Positions 27,001 through 40,900 are shown, counted from the stretch's first letter. The stretch is 64,000 bases of DNA from Montifringilla adamsi (GCA_017590115.1 JAGGNK010013558.1:9537752-9601751); one strand, 5' to 3'. Made by a program: numbers and translations. The notes: generated by a model not told the origin, from the letters alone.

Positions 27001-28167
27001 CCTGCATTTTCTTTGCTTCAGTGCTTTCCACGAGGGCAATGAAAAGCCTGATCAGAAGGTCAGTGCTCCTCAGACTTCCAAAGGCTGTTTGATTCAACAA
27101 CACATTCCTTGCTATCTTCTCTGCCCTTAAGAGACCTCAATAAGCAAAGTCCATTCTGCAGCACTTAATCATATATATGTAAATGTTGCATTTAGAATTT
27201 GGAGCCCACTGTGAGCCTATTTTTCTTGAGCTGTTATTTTAAAATGCACTTTAAATCAATTTTGCAGCAAACATGGGGTTTGTTCCAATAACAACCATTT
27301 TTCTCCTGATTAGTAAATTACTGTTGTTTCCAATGTTTCATTCTAACTACTACTTGCTCAGAGTCAGAGGAAAACAGAGCACTTAGTCAAGACAAACTTC
27401 CTTTTATTTCCATCTCAGCAAAGCAAGGTCTAGATTACTTTCAGAAAAAACAGTTTTCAGCTGACAACGTGAAAAATGTTGCATAACAGAAAACTTATAA
27501 CATGGTAAGAAAGTTTTAATAGAAGGATTACCACTTGCTGTTGTAACTAGTTTAAAAGTCCTTTAAGACTCTCTGCTAAGAACAGACGATTATATTTGCA
27601 GTATTTATGTAATTTCTATTGGCTGGCTGTGTAATAATTTATGAAAGTTGTGACAGAACAGTGCTTTAATACAGATTAAACTATATTGAGAGAGCAAAAA
27701 TACAACAAAATGCCAGTGTACTGCACAGAATACCAATCCCAGGATCATCCAGAATTTTAAAACAATTCTGTTGGAAAATACAAATTGTTTTTTTCCAACC
27801 ACTGAACAACATCTCTCAAACATGTTTTTCTATCCAGATATGCATTAAATGTGTCTCTTTGCATGAGGTTTTCTGTTTTCTCCATTATACAGGTTTAAGA
27901 AAAGAAACAAGTCATTCATGTCATCTTCCTCCAGAGATAACACATATCCTAAATGTTATATCCTGGTGCATTGAGCATTGGCCACATGTCTTGAAAATGT
28001 TATCAATGCTATTTGTACACATTTCTATTTGTTAAGCCGGGCAATCCTCATGCAGGTATTGGAGGAAGTTGAAGGTTTTCGCTTTGTAATTCATAGCAGA
28101 ACTGTTGAAAACAACTTGAAAGAGTCCATACAAAATGATTCTTTTTGTAGCAGGGTATTGCAGTGGG
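24010..28167. other. Non-coding single-copy-looking DNA
   Basis: AT-rich throughout with dense stop codons. A slightly GC-richer patch lies near 26620-26710. No recognised gene, exon, LTR, CR1 tail or SINE. Nothing else stands out. Confidence 0.55.
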
Positions 28168-28185
28168 AAAAAAAAAAAAAAAAAA
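28168..28185. repeat. A18 homopolymer
   Basis: A run of eighteen A following CAGTGGG. No polyadenylation signal or target-site duplication around it suggests a processed retrocopy, so it is listed as simple sequence. Confidence 0.9.
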
Positions 28186-31100
28186 GTGAGGTCTGTGAAA
28201 AGCTAGAGCAGATCACTTTACACTGACACTGCTCCCGTCCACAAGCCTGATAGTTACTGGAAATAGTTTTCTCATGAAGGATTTTTATTTAGGGTAGTAA
28301 TTGGAGGATAAGTTAGATTTTACTTTGGTTTGAGGCTGGTTAAGAACTTTGATGTCCAGGAAATCCATTAGCAGCTCAGTAAACTGGTAAAAAGTAAAAC
28401 TTAAAAGCAGCTAACAACAAAGATTTCACATCTTTCTACCTGTAGATGCACACAAAAATGTACCTGCAAGCCCTGGACCCTGTAGATCTGTCTTTTACAT
28501 TTGCAAAGTTTCCATTTTAATTAATATCAACTGTAATCATATGGGAAAGCAGGCATAATAACAGTAATTAAGGCCTTGGCCTCTTAAAACACATCAGACA
28601 CACACACAAGGGCAAAATCCAATTTGGAGAAATATATGGAGCATTCAAGGGTCGATATGGAGATTCTATCTAGGCTACCTAAATAAACAGGCAAATCAAC
28701 CCTATTTAACAATGAAAGTGTTTTTCTTGAGATCTCAAGAGGATTTCCAATTATTCACAAATGACTAACCATGCACTCCTTTCCCAGAATTATAAACAAG
28801 TCACCAGAAAATAGCAAGTTTGACAAAATTGTCCAACAGCCCATTAACTGTACAACTGTGCTAAATAGCCAGAGACAAGTCTAAATCTGCCAGAACCAGT
28901 GTCTCTCGAGTTTGCTGAGGTGTTTCAGCTGCAGTGTCCATTTGCAGCTTACCATCATCTGGACCTTGGAAAATGAGAACTCAAGTGATGGGCTGGCACA
29001 ATCCAGATCAGGAGTGACCCTCTGGTTCTTAGGAAAGTCGTTAAAGTTAAGGATGGTGTTACTGAAAGGAAGTCAGGCTTGCTTGCTTAGTTGCGATGAA
29101 TATTTGAATTCACAAGAAAGCAATTTTACCTGTATTCCTTCAAAAGTCTGTTTAGCATGTAATTCTAAAGATTTGCTAAACATATCAACAGCTTTAGCTG
29201 TTGTGAGGCCCAGCAACTGAAATTCTTCATACATTCAGATTTACACCTCACCTCAACTGACTCTAAGTTTATTCACTCAAATTTCACAACATGCAGATGC
29301 AAATAGATAATTGGAAGAGTCCTGTCAACACTTATATGAAATTAGACTGGGCACATGGGGATCACCTGAATGCAATTAACAAGGATGTGGCACAGTGGTG
29401 CAGCAAACATTTATTTGAGTTTCAAACCTTTACAAAAAAGCATAACAAATTGGTCAAGTAGTCTCTTCCTCTTCAAGCTTTGTTTTCTGCAAGTGTGGAA
29501 AGGGAAAAAACACCCTACAATCTTGATATTTTGGAAGAAAGCATAGTACTGCCTGCTTTGAGTTAAAAAAATATATGGAAGTGAAAGAAGGGGACACAAG
29601 GACTACAGCCTATAGTAAGAAATATTACTATAAAGGAATTTTTGCAAAAAAAAAAATACACTATTTGGTTTTTTAGCAAATGTACTTGTTTGTACTACCT
29701 TTATACAAACAGGATTATGAGGCTGTGCTTGCCTCCTTTTTGGATTGGCTGAATAGAAATACTTCTTTAGATCAGGGCTGCACTCTTCAAGCAGAGAACT
29801 CTGTGAAGTTTATCCCTTTTGTAATACCCCTAGAGAAAATTAACATACAGAATATTGTTTTGAGGTTATGTTTGAGCACACTCTAACTTGTGAGCCTGCA
29901 AATTGGTTTTTGTTCATCTAATTCATAATCAATTACAATTCTTATGTCAAAGGCTCCTAGCTGTCTTCAAACCATCAGATCCAGAGCCATCACCACCACC
30001 AGCAGGCATGCTTAGAGTACTTTTAAAGTCGTATGAAATCAACCTGTCTCTATTGGTTATCTCCTGAAAAAGCACTGTTCAGTCTTCTTTGAGGCTCATG
30101 CTTGACTCTGACACCAATGAAAAAAGAATGGTTCTGTTACACCAGAACTTTCTTCTCAAACAGGATGTACATAACATCCCTGATCTCTGCTCTGGAGGAA
30201 GCATACACAAATGTGGGTCACGCATGCAAATTCAGGTTGCCAGTTATACGAATATCATCCCTGGTTCAGTCCATTGAGCGCTGCAGGTTTAAGAATTGCC
30301 TTTGGAGTTCTAGAGTTGATTCTGTATTTGAATTGACTCATTTACAAACTTAAGACTATTGAGCATTTTTTAACCACCTCATTTCATTAAGCACTCCTCT
30401 GATGATGCCTTTCTACTCACTAACAAAATCCTAAATTAAAGTTTTTAGGAACCAATAACAACTCCAAACTTTTGGAAGTGGGCCACGGCCTTAAGAAGGG
30501 CTAAGCACAAGATCCTGAACCAGGTGATAGGCACTTGCACAACGACTGGCACGTTTAGATTAAACCTTTTCCTGACTTTAAGAAGCAGCACTTTATTTAT
30601 CGGCAAATGTTACGCAGTGATTGAAAAGAAAAGAAACTACCCTTTAGGGCCCTTTGGCCTTCCTCTAAAGACACATTATCAATTTCTTTAATTATCACAG
30701 TGGTAGGAAAACTTGGTGAAATATTTAAAAGGTAGCAGGAGAAAAACATGTGTTACGCTCGTTTAGGACCACTTGAAAACAGATTATTCTGAAGATGGAA
30801 AGAGAATCATTGGACATTTAAATAATTAATCTCAGCAAATACATTAAATGCAAAACAGTATAACGTTTTGACTGATTCAGCACAATTAGCTTTCACTACT
30901 TCAAAATTGCTGTTGCTAAATTGCCATTTGCAGGAATTTCAGCATAGCACAGTGTAACTCGCTAGTCAGTCATGTGCCCCGGGCACAGGCAGAACTAAGA
31001 CACAAACAGCCTGGTGACAGCCTGGCTATGATAACTAGATAGAAACCATACAAACAGACAGAGAACTCTTATCATGCCCATCTCTCAGAGTAGCTCCCCT

Positions 31101-31447
31101 GTTTATAAAATATTAAACCCTGGACATTTATTTTAGTTAAGATTTACAGCAAGTCATCTGCCATATTTTTGAGCATTAATAGATTTCTATGGTTGAAAAG
31201 CAGAGAGCATAATTTCTCAAGCTTCATTGTTTGCTAGAAGACCAGCAAATTAGGAGCAATAGTCTGGTTAAGACTGCTCCTACCAGTGTCTTTATCAGAG
31301 CAGTAAGCCAGGATGAGAGGATGAGAAGTAGGTTTTGCTGGTTCAGATGAGTTGCACCAATTCCCTGATGCATAGAGCATAAAGAGCCAAAAGCAGGCAA
31401 ATGCACAAGGTCAAAAGTAATAAAAGCAGCTTCTTAAAAGCTAGTAA

Positions 31448-31449
<2 letters not shown>
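28186..31449. other. Non-coding single-copy-looking DNA
   Basis: No gene recognised. Small open frames (for example + 28912-29220, 102 codons) carry no known motif. AT-rich, with no transposable element ends identified. Confidence 0.55.

Positions 31450-31479
<30 letters not shown>
31450..31479. repeat. T30 homopolymer
   Basis: Thirty consecutive T, the longest single-base run in the window. If it were a minus-strand poly(A) tail, a retroposed sequence should extend to the left of it. The 200 bases on that side match no gene I know and no flanking duplication is visible, so it is treated as simple sequence. Confidence 0.9.
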
Positions 31480-31482
<3 letters not shown>

Positions 31483-32315
31483 AAGCGTCTTTGTAAAACA
31501 TCTATTTTTGTTTCTGTACATGTAAGTGATACCAGCCAGTTACTGCAATCTCAGCTCAGCCAAGCTGAGTAAGGTTAAAGAAAGGAGCCTCTTCTAAAGA
31601 CATTCCTGCTGCAAGAGCTCCACACAGTCTGGTAAGCAGCACTATTTTGTCAACAATATAACAGCTTAAAATGCATGGGTTTTGTGATGTTATTGCTGAC
31701 AAACAGGCAGTTGCAATTCTTCTATATGAAACACTATTTAACCTGCATCCCAGCAAATTGCCCGTCCCTGGAGCTGCAGTTTTTCACATGAGCCATAAAG
31801 GCATTTCTGAGCCTCTGAGACCCCAATTCTCATGGTATATCGTGTGGGAAAAGAAGCTACACCTCCCAGTCTCCTGCCAGCACCCAGCTGATGATTACTT
31901 TCTCTCTGACTACGTTCTTCTAGTATTTTAATATTGTGCTTTCCCATTTAGATTTTTATAACATTTTGTTTTGTTTCACTGCTTTGTCAAACAGTGGTCT
32001 ACCTTGACAGAGCTGCTATAATCTATATATAGTTTGCATATTGATTCCTGTAGCACTTGGAGATCCTTCAGGCACAAGGTTACCACAATATAAGGTTCCT
32101 TCATCTGTCCTTTAAGGTAACCTTTAAAAAAGACAGAGCTCAGTTCAGTTCAGATGTTTATCCAAACTGTTCTAAATCTCTAATGTCTGAAAAAAACAGA
32201 AGCAACAGGTGTTTTGAGAGACTTCCAGTATCACTTAATACCAATTCAGACAAACTACCATATCATCCTGTCACTGTAATCACACAGGATGCTAATAACA
32301 TCTACCATTTTTGTA
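31480..32315. other. Non-coding single-copy-looking DNA
   Basis: No gene recognised. Nothing beyond a short CTCAGC/GCTGAG inverted repeat at about 31551-31568. Open frames here are under 90 codons and overlap each other on opposite strands. Confidence 0.5.
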
Positions 32316-32430
32316 GAACTTTATAAAGAGGAATCACCACAACAGTCCTTTGCAGTATTATCCCCATTTTATTATTGAGGAAAGAGTGTGCTTGCTTTTA
32401 CATTACACCATAAAGTGACCTGCTCTTTCA
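32316..32430 (-). mobile_element. Probable MIR / CORE-SINE fragment
   Basis: Around 32331-32395 the + strand reads like the reverse complement of the MIR core: AATCACCACAACAGTCC, then TATTATCCCCATTTT, then TTGAGGAAAG. These blocks occur in the order and spacing seen in MIR (the ATCCTCACAACAACCC...TATCCCCATTTTACAGATGAGGAAA stretch in that orientation). The outer ends have decayed and cannot be placed. MIR-type elements are rare but present in birds as ancient amniote relics. The call is by memory of the consensus; a profile search would confirm or reject it. Confidence 0.45.
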
Positions 32431-34884
32431 ATCTAAAAAGAACAGCAATGAAAAATGCAGAAACTATTACTGTAACTTCCCCTGCTTTTGTTTGGCGAAA
32501 TGGTGTTTAAATATTTAGATCCTGCAAATTCTTTCACCATCATAGAATGTTGTTAAAAAAGCAGGCCTCTGAATAATCAAAGTGACACTCTCTTTTGACT
32601 CTGCTCTGACTTAAAGCAATATTTCAATTTATTGCAATTTTGATCATGGTAGAAAAGTCAGCTGAATGAAAAAATAAAGACACCTGTCACTGCTCACTAT
32701 TTTCTCATGCAGCCTTGAATGTGCGATCCTATAATTTAGGTAAGGCATCAACTTCTTGAAATTGCAACAGCTCTCCATAGGAAAATAACAAGGTATGGAT
32801 TCACTATGTACATATCACAGACTGCAATATAGTCCATTATCTACTGAAACACTTCCTAGTTCCTGCTTTCCATGAAAGGCCAGTGGGGTTGAAAAATATG
32901 GAAGTTGTTTTTATTTTGGGCAGTTGTTTCAGGGAGTTTTGTGTTTTTTGAAAAACCTCAGCTTTCATGACTAACATCACAGGTACAAGAGAACTTCGGG
33001 GAAAGCACTGTATGAAAAATATTTTTGAATCTCTATCAGAAATCTGAAGGACCTAAGCCCAAGAGATGTTGTGTTAGCTTCACTAATCACAGAAGCTAGA
33101 AAAAAACAAACAAAAATACGTTTAGCATCATTTTGGACTCACTACCAAATTAATATTTATGTGGCATATAACTGTATACAACCTGGAAAAAAGAATTCTA
33201 CAGTAGAATAGTCTCTGCAGAATTAATTAAGTACCAGCTTGGCTCCACTTTATATTTCAGCAAAGTCATCTAAGGAAAAGTTGTTGACAAAATATCCGAC
33301 ACAATTCCAGCTTCCGACTCCCAGGGGTCACAACCTGGGAGTTATTCCAAAACATTGCAGCACAGGTTTCATAGTAACTACACTCCAAATTGTACAAGAG
33401 ATAAATCTTTCCATATTAACAAAACATGGCTTTCTGTCAAACACTGATGGAACCATCATGGGTCCACAGTATCATTGCTGAGTTGGGATTTTCCAATAAA
33501 AAGCCCTCCAGTTAAGACCATTTTGAACTTTGACCTTCTGGAAGAAAACAATTCACAGGAAAGGGTCACCACATCCAAATTCTGCCCTCTGCAGCAAACT
33601 GGAGAGGGATCAAAGGAGATTTTCATTATACCAGTTCTGTATGGCTGGATAGAGAAAATAGTGTCATGGTATATACCTAAGTGTAAAGTAAATCGCATCT
33701 TCACCTGTATTTTATCAAAAAGTCATATTTAAAAATTAATTCACATGACACTTAGCAATTAAATTACTGAATATTGTACCACACCATGTTAAAAAAATTA
33801 AATATAATTAGCACAGAAGCAAATAATGTGAGATTTTCCCCTTGATACTTCTATTTCATTCACCAATTTTGTAGTAGCAACTTTGAGACCAAAACACAGC
33901 AAAACTGTGGTCATCTCAGCTTCATCTAGGGGTCTGGCTCATTCTCACATCTCAATAATCATAGCAAGAATAGCTCTTTCTCCCTTTCCCTTGACTTTGC
34001 AGAAGACAGACCTTATCAAATATCTCACACTAAAACAAGTGGTTTGCATATTCTTTGTTTTCATGTGTAGAGGTGTTTCTATGCCTAATTAGCCAAAGAA
34101 GCTTAGGTGAATCCTAGACATTAAAAGAGATGCAGAAAAGTTAAAGCTGGCAAGATGGGAAAGACAGGATTTGATAGCTTCATTAGTAGAATTACATGAT
34201 AGAGTGGCACAGGGCAGCAAAGGACTAGATTCCCTCAAGGAGTCTGGTGTAGTTACTACTTTACATCCTTGTGATAAAACACTGATGCTGAGTGGATAAA
34301 AAATTAGAGATGGGGACTGAAAAGGGCTGAGAGAGGAAGACTGCCGGATACTGAAGTTATTCTCCCCAAACCTTTAGTCTTTTGATCACCAAAGCATTGC
34401 ATCTTCTGCTCTATTCTATGTGTGATATATAGGAACTAGACATGAGCAGTGATGTTCAAATAACCACAGCTAATAACGACATTCATCCTTCAAGGATTAT
34501 CTGCGTGCATACATATTGCTGTTCCTGGAGGGTACTGCAATCTTTGAAGAGTCAAGACAGAGAAGTTGAAGATAAGCCTAGCAGATCTGCTAATTTTAGT
34601 AGACAAATAATGATTCTCCCTGTTAAAGATAACTAGGAACTAATCAGTGGTATTGTTACTGCTTTCTAGCCTGAATCAGATCATGACAAGCTGCAGCTAA
34701 CCCCATGGAGTCCCACAACTGGGCATTTTCGTGGTGAACAGAAGCACCAATTGCAAGGAGGAGACCAGGGTCTGCTGCTCCATTTTCAATAGGGAGTCAT
34801 TAAGGTGCTTAGAGGAGTCGGTTTTTTACAGCTGTACTAACAGGACAGGAGAGTCTCATCTTGCCAAGCACCTTTGCACTCACC
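32431..34884. other. Non-coding single-copy-looking DNA
   Basis: No gene recognised. AT-rich with dense stops and no repeat family identified. Confidence 0.55.
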
Positions 34885-35364
34885 TCACCACCAAAGAGGG
34901 AAATGAGTACCTCTTAGTTTATTTTCTCTTCTAGAAGAGATACCAATAACCAGTCTATGTAGAAAAAGAAAAATGCCTTGCAAACACAGAATTAAATAAG
35001 CCCTCAGAAACTGTATATAGTATTGTGTTAACTTCCACGACAATTCTTTGTGGCAGGACACATCCTCATGTGTAATGTACTTTCTAGACATAACATTAAA
35101 ACTGGCCAGGAGTATTATTTCAATTTCTAGAAAGGGCAGTTGATATGGATGAGAATCAGGGCTGTTTAGCAGAGAAGACGGCAGCACTGACCCACATATT
35201 TTAACAAGGAGGCATGCACGTGCAGGATAATTCCAGTAATTCACATCAAAGTTATATGCACAAGAGGTGTGGAACAGGGCAGATGATGGTAATTGAACAT
35301 GAAGACTACAGAAAAACATTTTTGTAGTGTGTTTGAAGACATTAGAATAAGAGGCTTTAAACAC
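34885..35364 (-). other. 159-codon open frame, probably chance
   Basis: A minus-strand ATG-to-stop frame of 159 codons in moderately AT-rich DNA. The peptide has hydrophobic stretches rich in Leu, Phe and Cys but no domain I recognise. There is no exon-like flank on either side. It could be a degraded reading frame of an unrecognised transposable element. I rate a real gene as unlikely. Confidence 0.15.
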
Positions 35365-37079
35365 ATGGATGATGAGTGAGCTCCTATTTTAATCACCCTC
35401 CAAAGGATTCTACAGTCCATGTCTGAAGCCAAATTCCAAATCTGTTACAGCCTAGACTGAATTGCATTAGACAAAAAAGCCTTCTATGCACAACCAGTGT
35501 TTTGTCGCACTACACTCAGCTTCCTGGAAGGCATGGCACTTGAATTTTGCTGGCTGAATCTGTCATTGTCACAAATGTACTGCTACTTCCTCATAGCATG
35601 AACAATGTATTTTCATCTCATCTGTTACTATGAAGGAAGATTAATCAGCATCCAAAATCGCGGCATGTCTTAGTTTCACCTTACAGAAGAAAAGCTGTAG
35701 AGTATTATGGATCCTTTGCACAAGAAAAGGGTACTGCTCACATTCCTTTAGAGAAAAGATTTAGTGTATAGGATACAAACCCTGATAGAGGCACAGAGAA
35801 CACACATGGGCCTCATTTTCCAGTGCAATGGACAAACCTAAAGAAGCAATCTGATATTGCTGCTGAGATAAGAAGCAGTTACTGGGCAGCAGCCAGCAGA
35901 TAAAGCCACAGTATTATCCAAAGCAATATTGCCAGTGTCATTCTGGAACAGTAACTTTACTTACCACCAGCAGAGAGACACAGTAGATTGAATACCTCTC
36001 TAGGTGCTTCGTGCACTGCAAGGTTGCTCTAATTGTGTAGCTGTAAATCCTCCATGAAAGGGAAATCCTGGGCACAGAAAGCCAGTACAAGAGACATTGG
36101 ACACCTGCTTCCATCCCTGTCTTGGTTGATTTGGCTTATTGTGAGTAGTCATGTGAGCATCTTTCCACCCCCTCTGTATCTGACCACTGTCTACACTCAG
36201 TCTTCTTCCAGACTTTGATTTAAACACCAAGGAATGGGGTACAGAAGCCATTGCCCTGTGTCTTTACCAGAGGATGATCCTTACGAGAGTGTGTCCCAAT
36301 GGCACAAGTGTTACGTACTCTTCCTTGAGACAAGCTACATAATTTGATATTTTAGTGAAAAAGCAGTGATATTTTGTTAGTAGTTAATGTAGTTACATCT
36401 TTTAAAAAAATCCTCAGTCCTCTCTCTCCATATTCTATTTTCTAGAACTAATTCTCTCACTATCCTGATTTATCCCAATGTTTTAATATTGCTCTGTTGG
36501 TTTTTTATCTTCCTGGAACAAATTTAAGACTCTTTTTATTTAACTTCTCTTATTAATATTCATATATTAATGCAACACATTTATTATTCAAGTTGATAAC
36601 AATGTCTGTCTTCTAACAGCCTAAATTCAGAGAATGAAGATCCTAAGGAAATCAGAATGACATTGTTAAAAGTAAAAACATTACTTGTTTTGTTTCCAGC
36701 TATTTTGGATCTTTTTCAGGTCCAAAAACATTACATGTATTTGAACTGGAGTAGAAATGATGCACAGTTTTCTCAATACACACTAATTGTTCTTTCTTGC
36801 CAAGTTGCCAGTACGACATTTCAGTGAGCCCTTCTCCAAGTCCCTGCTTCTGCCTTCAAACAGACCTTAGCCTTTGGAGGTCTGACAACAGGGTGGATTA
36901 AAACACATGGAGAAAAACTGACCCAAAACCAAAGGAAAAAGCCATGTTGAAAGCAAATGGACAAAGAACAAGTGAGTCTGACAGAGATGTCAGAAAAGTC
37001 CTGCCTCACATTTACTCGTAGAAAAGCAGAATGTTGACCTTAAAAAAGGGGTGGGAAGCTCTTGGTTTTAATTTTCACT
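35365..37079. other. Non-coding single-copy-looking DNA
   Basis: No gene recognised. Frames are short and overlap one another on opposite strands. AT-rich with T-rich stretches near 36480-36590. Confidence 0.55.
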
Positions 37080-37250
37080 TTCCCAATGACGCTGGGATGC
37101 CAGGCACCGGCACCACATCCCATAAAACAGGAAGATGCTGCCACCTGCAGGTGGGAGTCCCCGGAAGGCCCCAAATCACAACCCTGGGACCCCACCACGG
37201 GCATGGATGCCCGGCTGCCGTAGACCCACAGCTACGTGGTCTGTGCCAGA
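37080..37250. other. Short GC- and CpG-richer patch
   Basis: About seven CpGs and high GC over 170 bases in AT-rich flanks, with GGATGCC and CACCGGCACC-type motifs. No family or gene recognised, and no promoter elements clear enough to name. Confidence 0.45.
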
Positions 37251-37901
37251 GAGATGCTTCATGCTGTTCCTTAGTCTAATGTTCAGCGAGCAATACAGGC
37301 ACATAAATCAGCATCTTCTGCACAAAATAAGAGCTTTTCCTTCGTAGTTTTTAGAGAGCAAAGATACACTGCGGGAAATACAAGACCTCTTTCAAATCCT
37401 CACCGCATGACACTTCCACCCCCATGATGCGAAGATTAAAGTAAGTTGTTCATGTAAATAAGTCCATGAATCCTCATCTAAGGTCATATCAACATTCATA
37501 GAGGCTCAAATACCTCTCATGGCTGTACTTTAAGCTCTCAAGTTATGGAAATTGGCAGGTTTTAGCTTTATGATGCTTATTCTTATCCTAAGGTGGGTCT
37601 ATAAGCATAGTTGTTTATAACAAGAGCTCAAGAAAGAGTAAACTGAAAAATTATTTAAGAAAAGGCTTAAAACAATACAAAAATTGGCACTATAGAGGAA
37701 GAAATAGTCTATATAATGAAAGTAGTCTATATAATGATGGTTCACACAGAATTTGGGGTTTGGCATATAACTTCCATATTCAAAGAAAATATTTAGAAGG
37801 CCTCTATTTTACAGAGTGGTCAATGAAACATGGAAAGTCTCACCTTTTGAGTCCAAGAGTTTACAAGTTTATATTCCTATTACCATGCAAGAAGTCTTAG
37901 G
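37251..37901. other. Non-coding DNA with a 17-bp-spaced direct repeat
   Basis: The 14-mer AGTCTATATAATGA occurs at 37706-37719 and again at 37723-37736. Otherwise featureless AT-rich sequence without a recognised gene. Confidence 0.5.
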
Positions 37902-37989
37902 AAAAAAAAAAAAAAAAAAAAAAACATTTCCTTTTATCAGAGCCTTTTTCTCTGAACAGTGTAGTATTTGGCTTTTTTTTTTTTTTTTT
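37902..37989. repeat. A23 and T17 tracts 48 bp apart
   Basis: A run of 23 A (37902-37924) is followed 48 bases later by a run of 17 T (37973-37989). Together they form an inverted homopolymer pair that could fold into an A/T stem. It may be chance simple sequence. No retroposon body is visible on either side. Confidence 0.85.
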
Positions 37990-40900
37990 AATTACGGTGT
38001 AAATACTGTATTATGTTTATTCAATAATACTCCCATCAGCATGCCAAACAGCACAACTTTTTGACTAGGGACACAGTAAACCTACAAAGTCTGCCAAAGT
38101 TTACTCCCTTAAGGCATTAGGGAGTCTCTTGAAAGTAGCTGTGCTTTGAACTGCCCTGGCTCCTGTGGGTTGTGACTGATTAACTGATATTTTACATAAC
38201 ACTAGCAACCATCACCACAGTGAAAGAAAATAAAACAAGTAATCTACAAATGTAGGGGGCACCTTCTTCCCCCACTGCCTGTGGGAAACTAACACAGCAA
38301 ATTATTCCCTCCTGTGTAAATAGCTATGGAGCTAGGACAGCCACTGGAACCTCATCTACCTCAACAGCCAAATCTGGCATTCCAAGTCTTCATTTTAAGA
38401 ATGAGCTTAGCCCTAGTCCTAAATTTTACAGAGATAGAGAGACTCCTGAAGTTGTATAAGACCTACCTGCAAAGGCACACTGACCTTTACAAGCACTCCA
38501 GAAACTAACAGCATTAACAGCACTCCTGCAGAGAGATGGACATGTGGAGCAGCTTGTTTGCCTGAGTGCTGAGCTGGGCGAGTGGCAGCCAGCTCTGCCT
38601 CAAATCCTGCAGACCCTTACAGCATCCTTCAGATGCACACCCTGGACAATCTGCACAAATGCCAGGACATCAGTTGTGTATTAGATTGCAACACGCTCCC
38701 TTTGTGTTCACATGTTTCAGTTCACAACTGCAAAAGCTGAAGTAACATTCAATAAAATACATTTTTTGTACTCTGCTTATGAAAATATCTGACACTAATA
38801 GACAACTGCCTCCCACACGCAGCACACTAGGGATTTCCATAGCTAAAAGCGTGTCATGCACCAACTTGAATAAAGCACTAATGCTGGTTCCTAGTGGCTA
38901 AAATAATTCACACCTTCTGTATCAGACACAGAAAACTACCTAAAACATACTCATGCCACTGAGCTACATATGCAAATTCCACCTTGCTGGGCAACATGAT
39001 TAAGCCTACAACAGTTGTGGGTGTTTTACACCTATAAACAATGCCTGTATCTCTCTATATATATCCAGATTCAGACAAATGCATCAGTGCTATTAGTACA
39101 TTAGAAGCATGAATGTATGCATTGTAGTAGGGTAAAATCAGCCTTGATGCACAGAAATGCAAAACACTAAAATTTAGGATAACAAATTCTGCCTTTTAAA
39201 TTTCATTGATAGCTTTCTTAATTTAAATTCACCTGTACTGTGTTGGAACAAAATAGCAGCCCGCACAACAGGAATACTGAAAATAACTTACAGATTTAGG
39301 GAAGAACACTCCTACTTGGATGCCATTCTCTTGATCTTGTCCAACCGAGCAGAGCTGGAAAGTGGCTCTGCAAATGTGATGCAAGAAAGTGAATCAATTC
39401 ATCTCAACAAATATAAAAATACAACACTATTACCTTGTTACATAATTACTATTACTTTCCCCCATATGCAACAAGCAATACATTCCATTTTCAACCGGGA
39501 GGATTTATTTCCAATTACTGGAAGACAAAATTTAAAAACACAGATCCTGATATTGTTTGCAACTCTATGCAGACAGACCACTGCATGAGTGTCCTACCAA
39601 AAATCACAGTCAAAAAGTCTGTCAAAAAGAGTAAAACCAGCTTTGACTTATTCTCAGTCTGAGCTGGGATGGCTGGAACAAGTTCATCTCAAAAGATATC
39701 CCTGTATATTCACCTAGGTTTAGATCTGCAGCAGAACTAAACAACCTCCTCCACAAAAAAAGCACAGCCCCTCCCCACTCCCTCAAAGAAAGAGGGGTGG
39801 GGGTTGAAAAGAAAGATATTTTCTTTTCCTCCCATTTCAACACACATCACATATTCAGACAGACAGAAGTTCATCACTGTTCTAATTAATTGCTGTACAT
39901 CACTGAGTGCTTTCATCCTTTATGACAAATTGTAGAAAGAAAACATCTTTTCTTGCCTACCATGGTACCTATTGTAGCCAGGAATCAATTCCTCTTGAAC
40001 CAGCAGCCAGTCAGTGTGTCATCTAAAGCTCACACAAGATTAGCCATTCCTTCTTTGTCAGATCAGTGAGAGACTAAAACACCAAAACTTCCTTATTGTG
40101 TCTATCAGTTATTACCATTTAATAGCATGAGGCCATCCAAGCACTGTTATTGTACTAAAAGATGGCATCAGCACGACCCATCATTCTAAGCTTACCACTC
40201 ATCCCCAGCTAAGCAGCAAACAGGGTGTTTGATCATGACTGTCCAAGATTCAGTCTCTTCCTTACAGATTGGCATCTTCTGGAGTATAAAATCAGAACAC
40301 CTCCGTTCATCCAAGTCTTGGCAGTTAGAAAGGCTCAGCAAATAGCAAAGTGATGTTGAGAAGCAAAACCCATCTGACACTAAGCTTTGTGGCATCAGAG
40401 GCCTCTCAGATTGTGGAAGATCTGCACAAAGAGACAGCCCTGGACTTCACAAGTACTGCAGCAGCCCAGAACATGAACCAAGGCACAGCACTAACCTCAC
40501 ATCTCTGGAGAGAAGCCCAGGTGCTCACATGCCAAAATGGATGAGCAGGAGTTAGCTCCTCTGACATTTACCAAGATGCATTCAGAGACCTGCACTCAAG
40601 CTAAACAGCAGCTTCAAGCTACTGATGCTTTCCTTGGACAGTTTGCACAAATGCCAATGGATCTGCTACTGCTGCTGAAGAATCAGGTCTTGAGTAACTA
40701 GAAAGCAAAGGAAGAAATGCTATCCTGATTTAGATTGCTTCAATATTTAATGAGTACTGATTGTCCTTATAAGTCTCATAGATAAATAGCCAGAAACTGA
40801 ACCCTTAGGATTTTAAGCTGTGGATGAAGCTGGGGTGGGTGAAGCATTCCTACCTTCTTTTTCTCCGTACCATACTACCAGCTGCTGAATTTGAGAATTC

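Noticed and set aside
26985..27020. Antisense CR1 tail suggested by CCATAGAATTTAGG
   Set aside because: The match stops after about ten bases and no further CR1 sequence follows.
31200..31479. Processed retrocopy with a minus-strand poly(A) tail (T30)
   Set aside because: No gene similarity in the adjacent sequence and no target-site duplication. Poly(A) retrocopies are also rare in birds.
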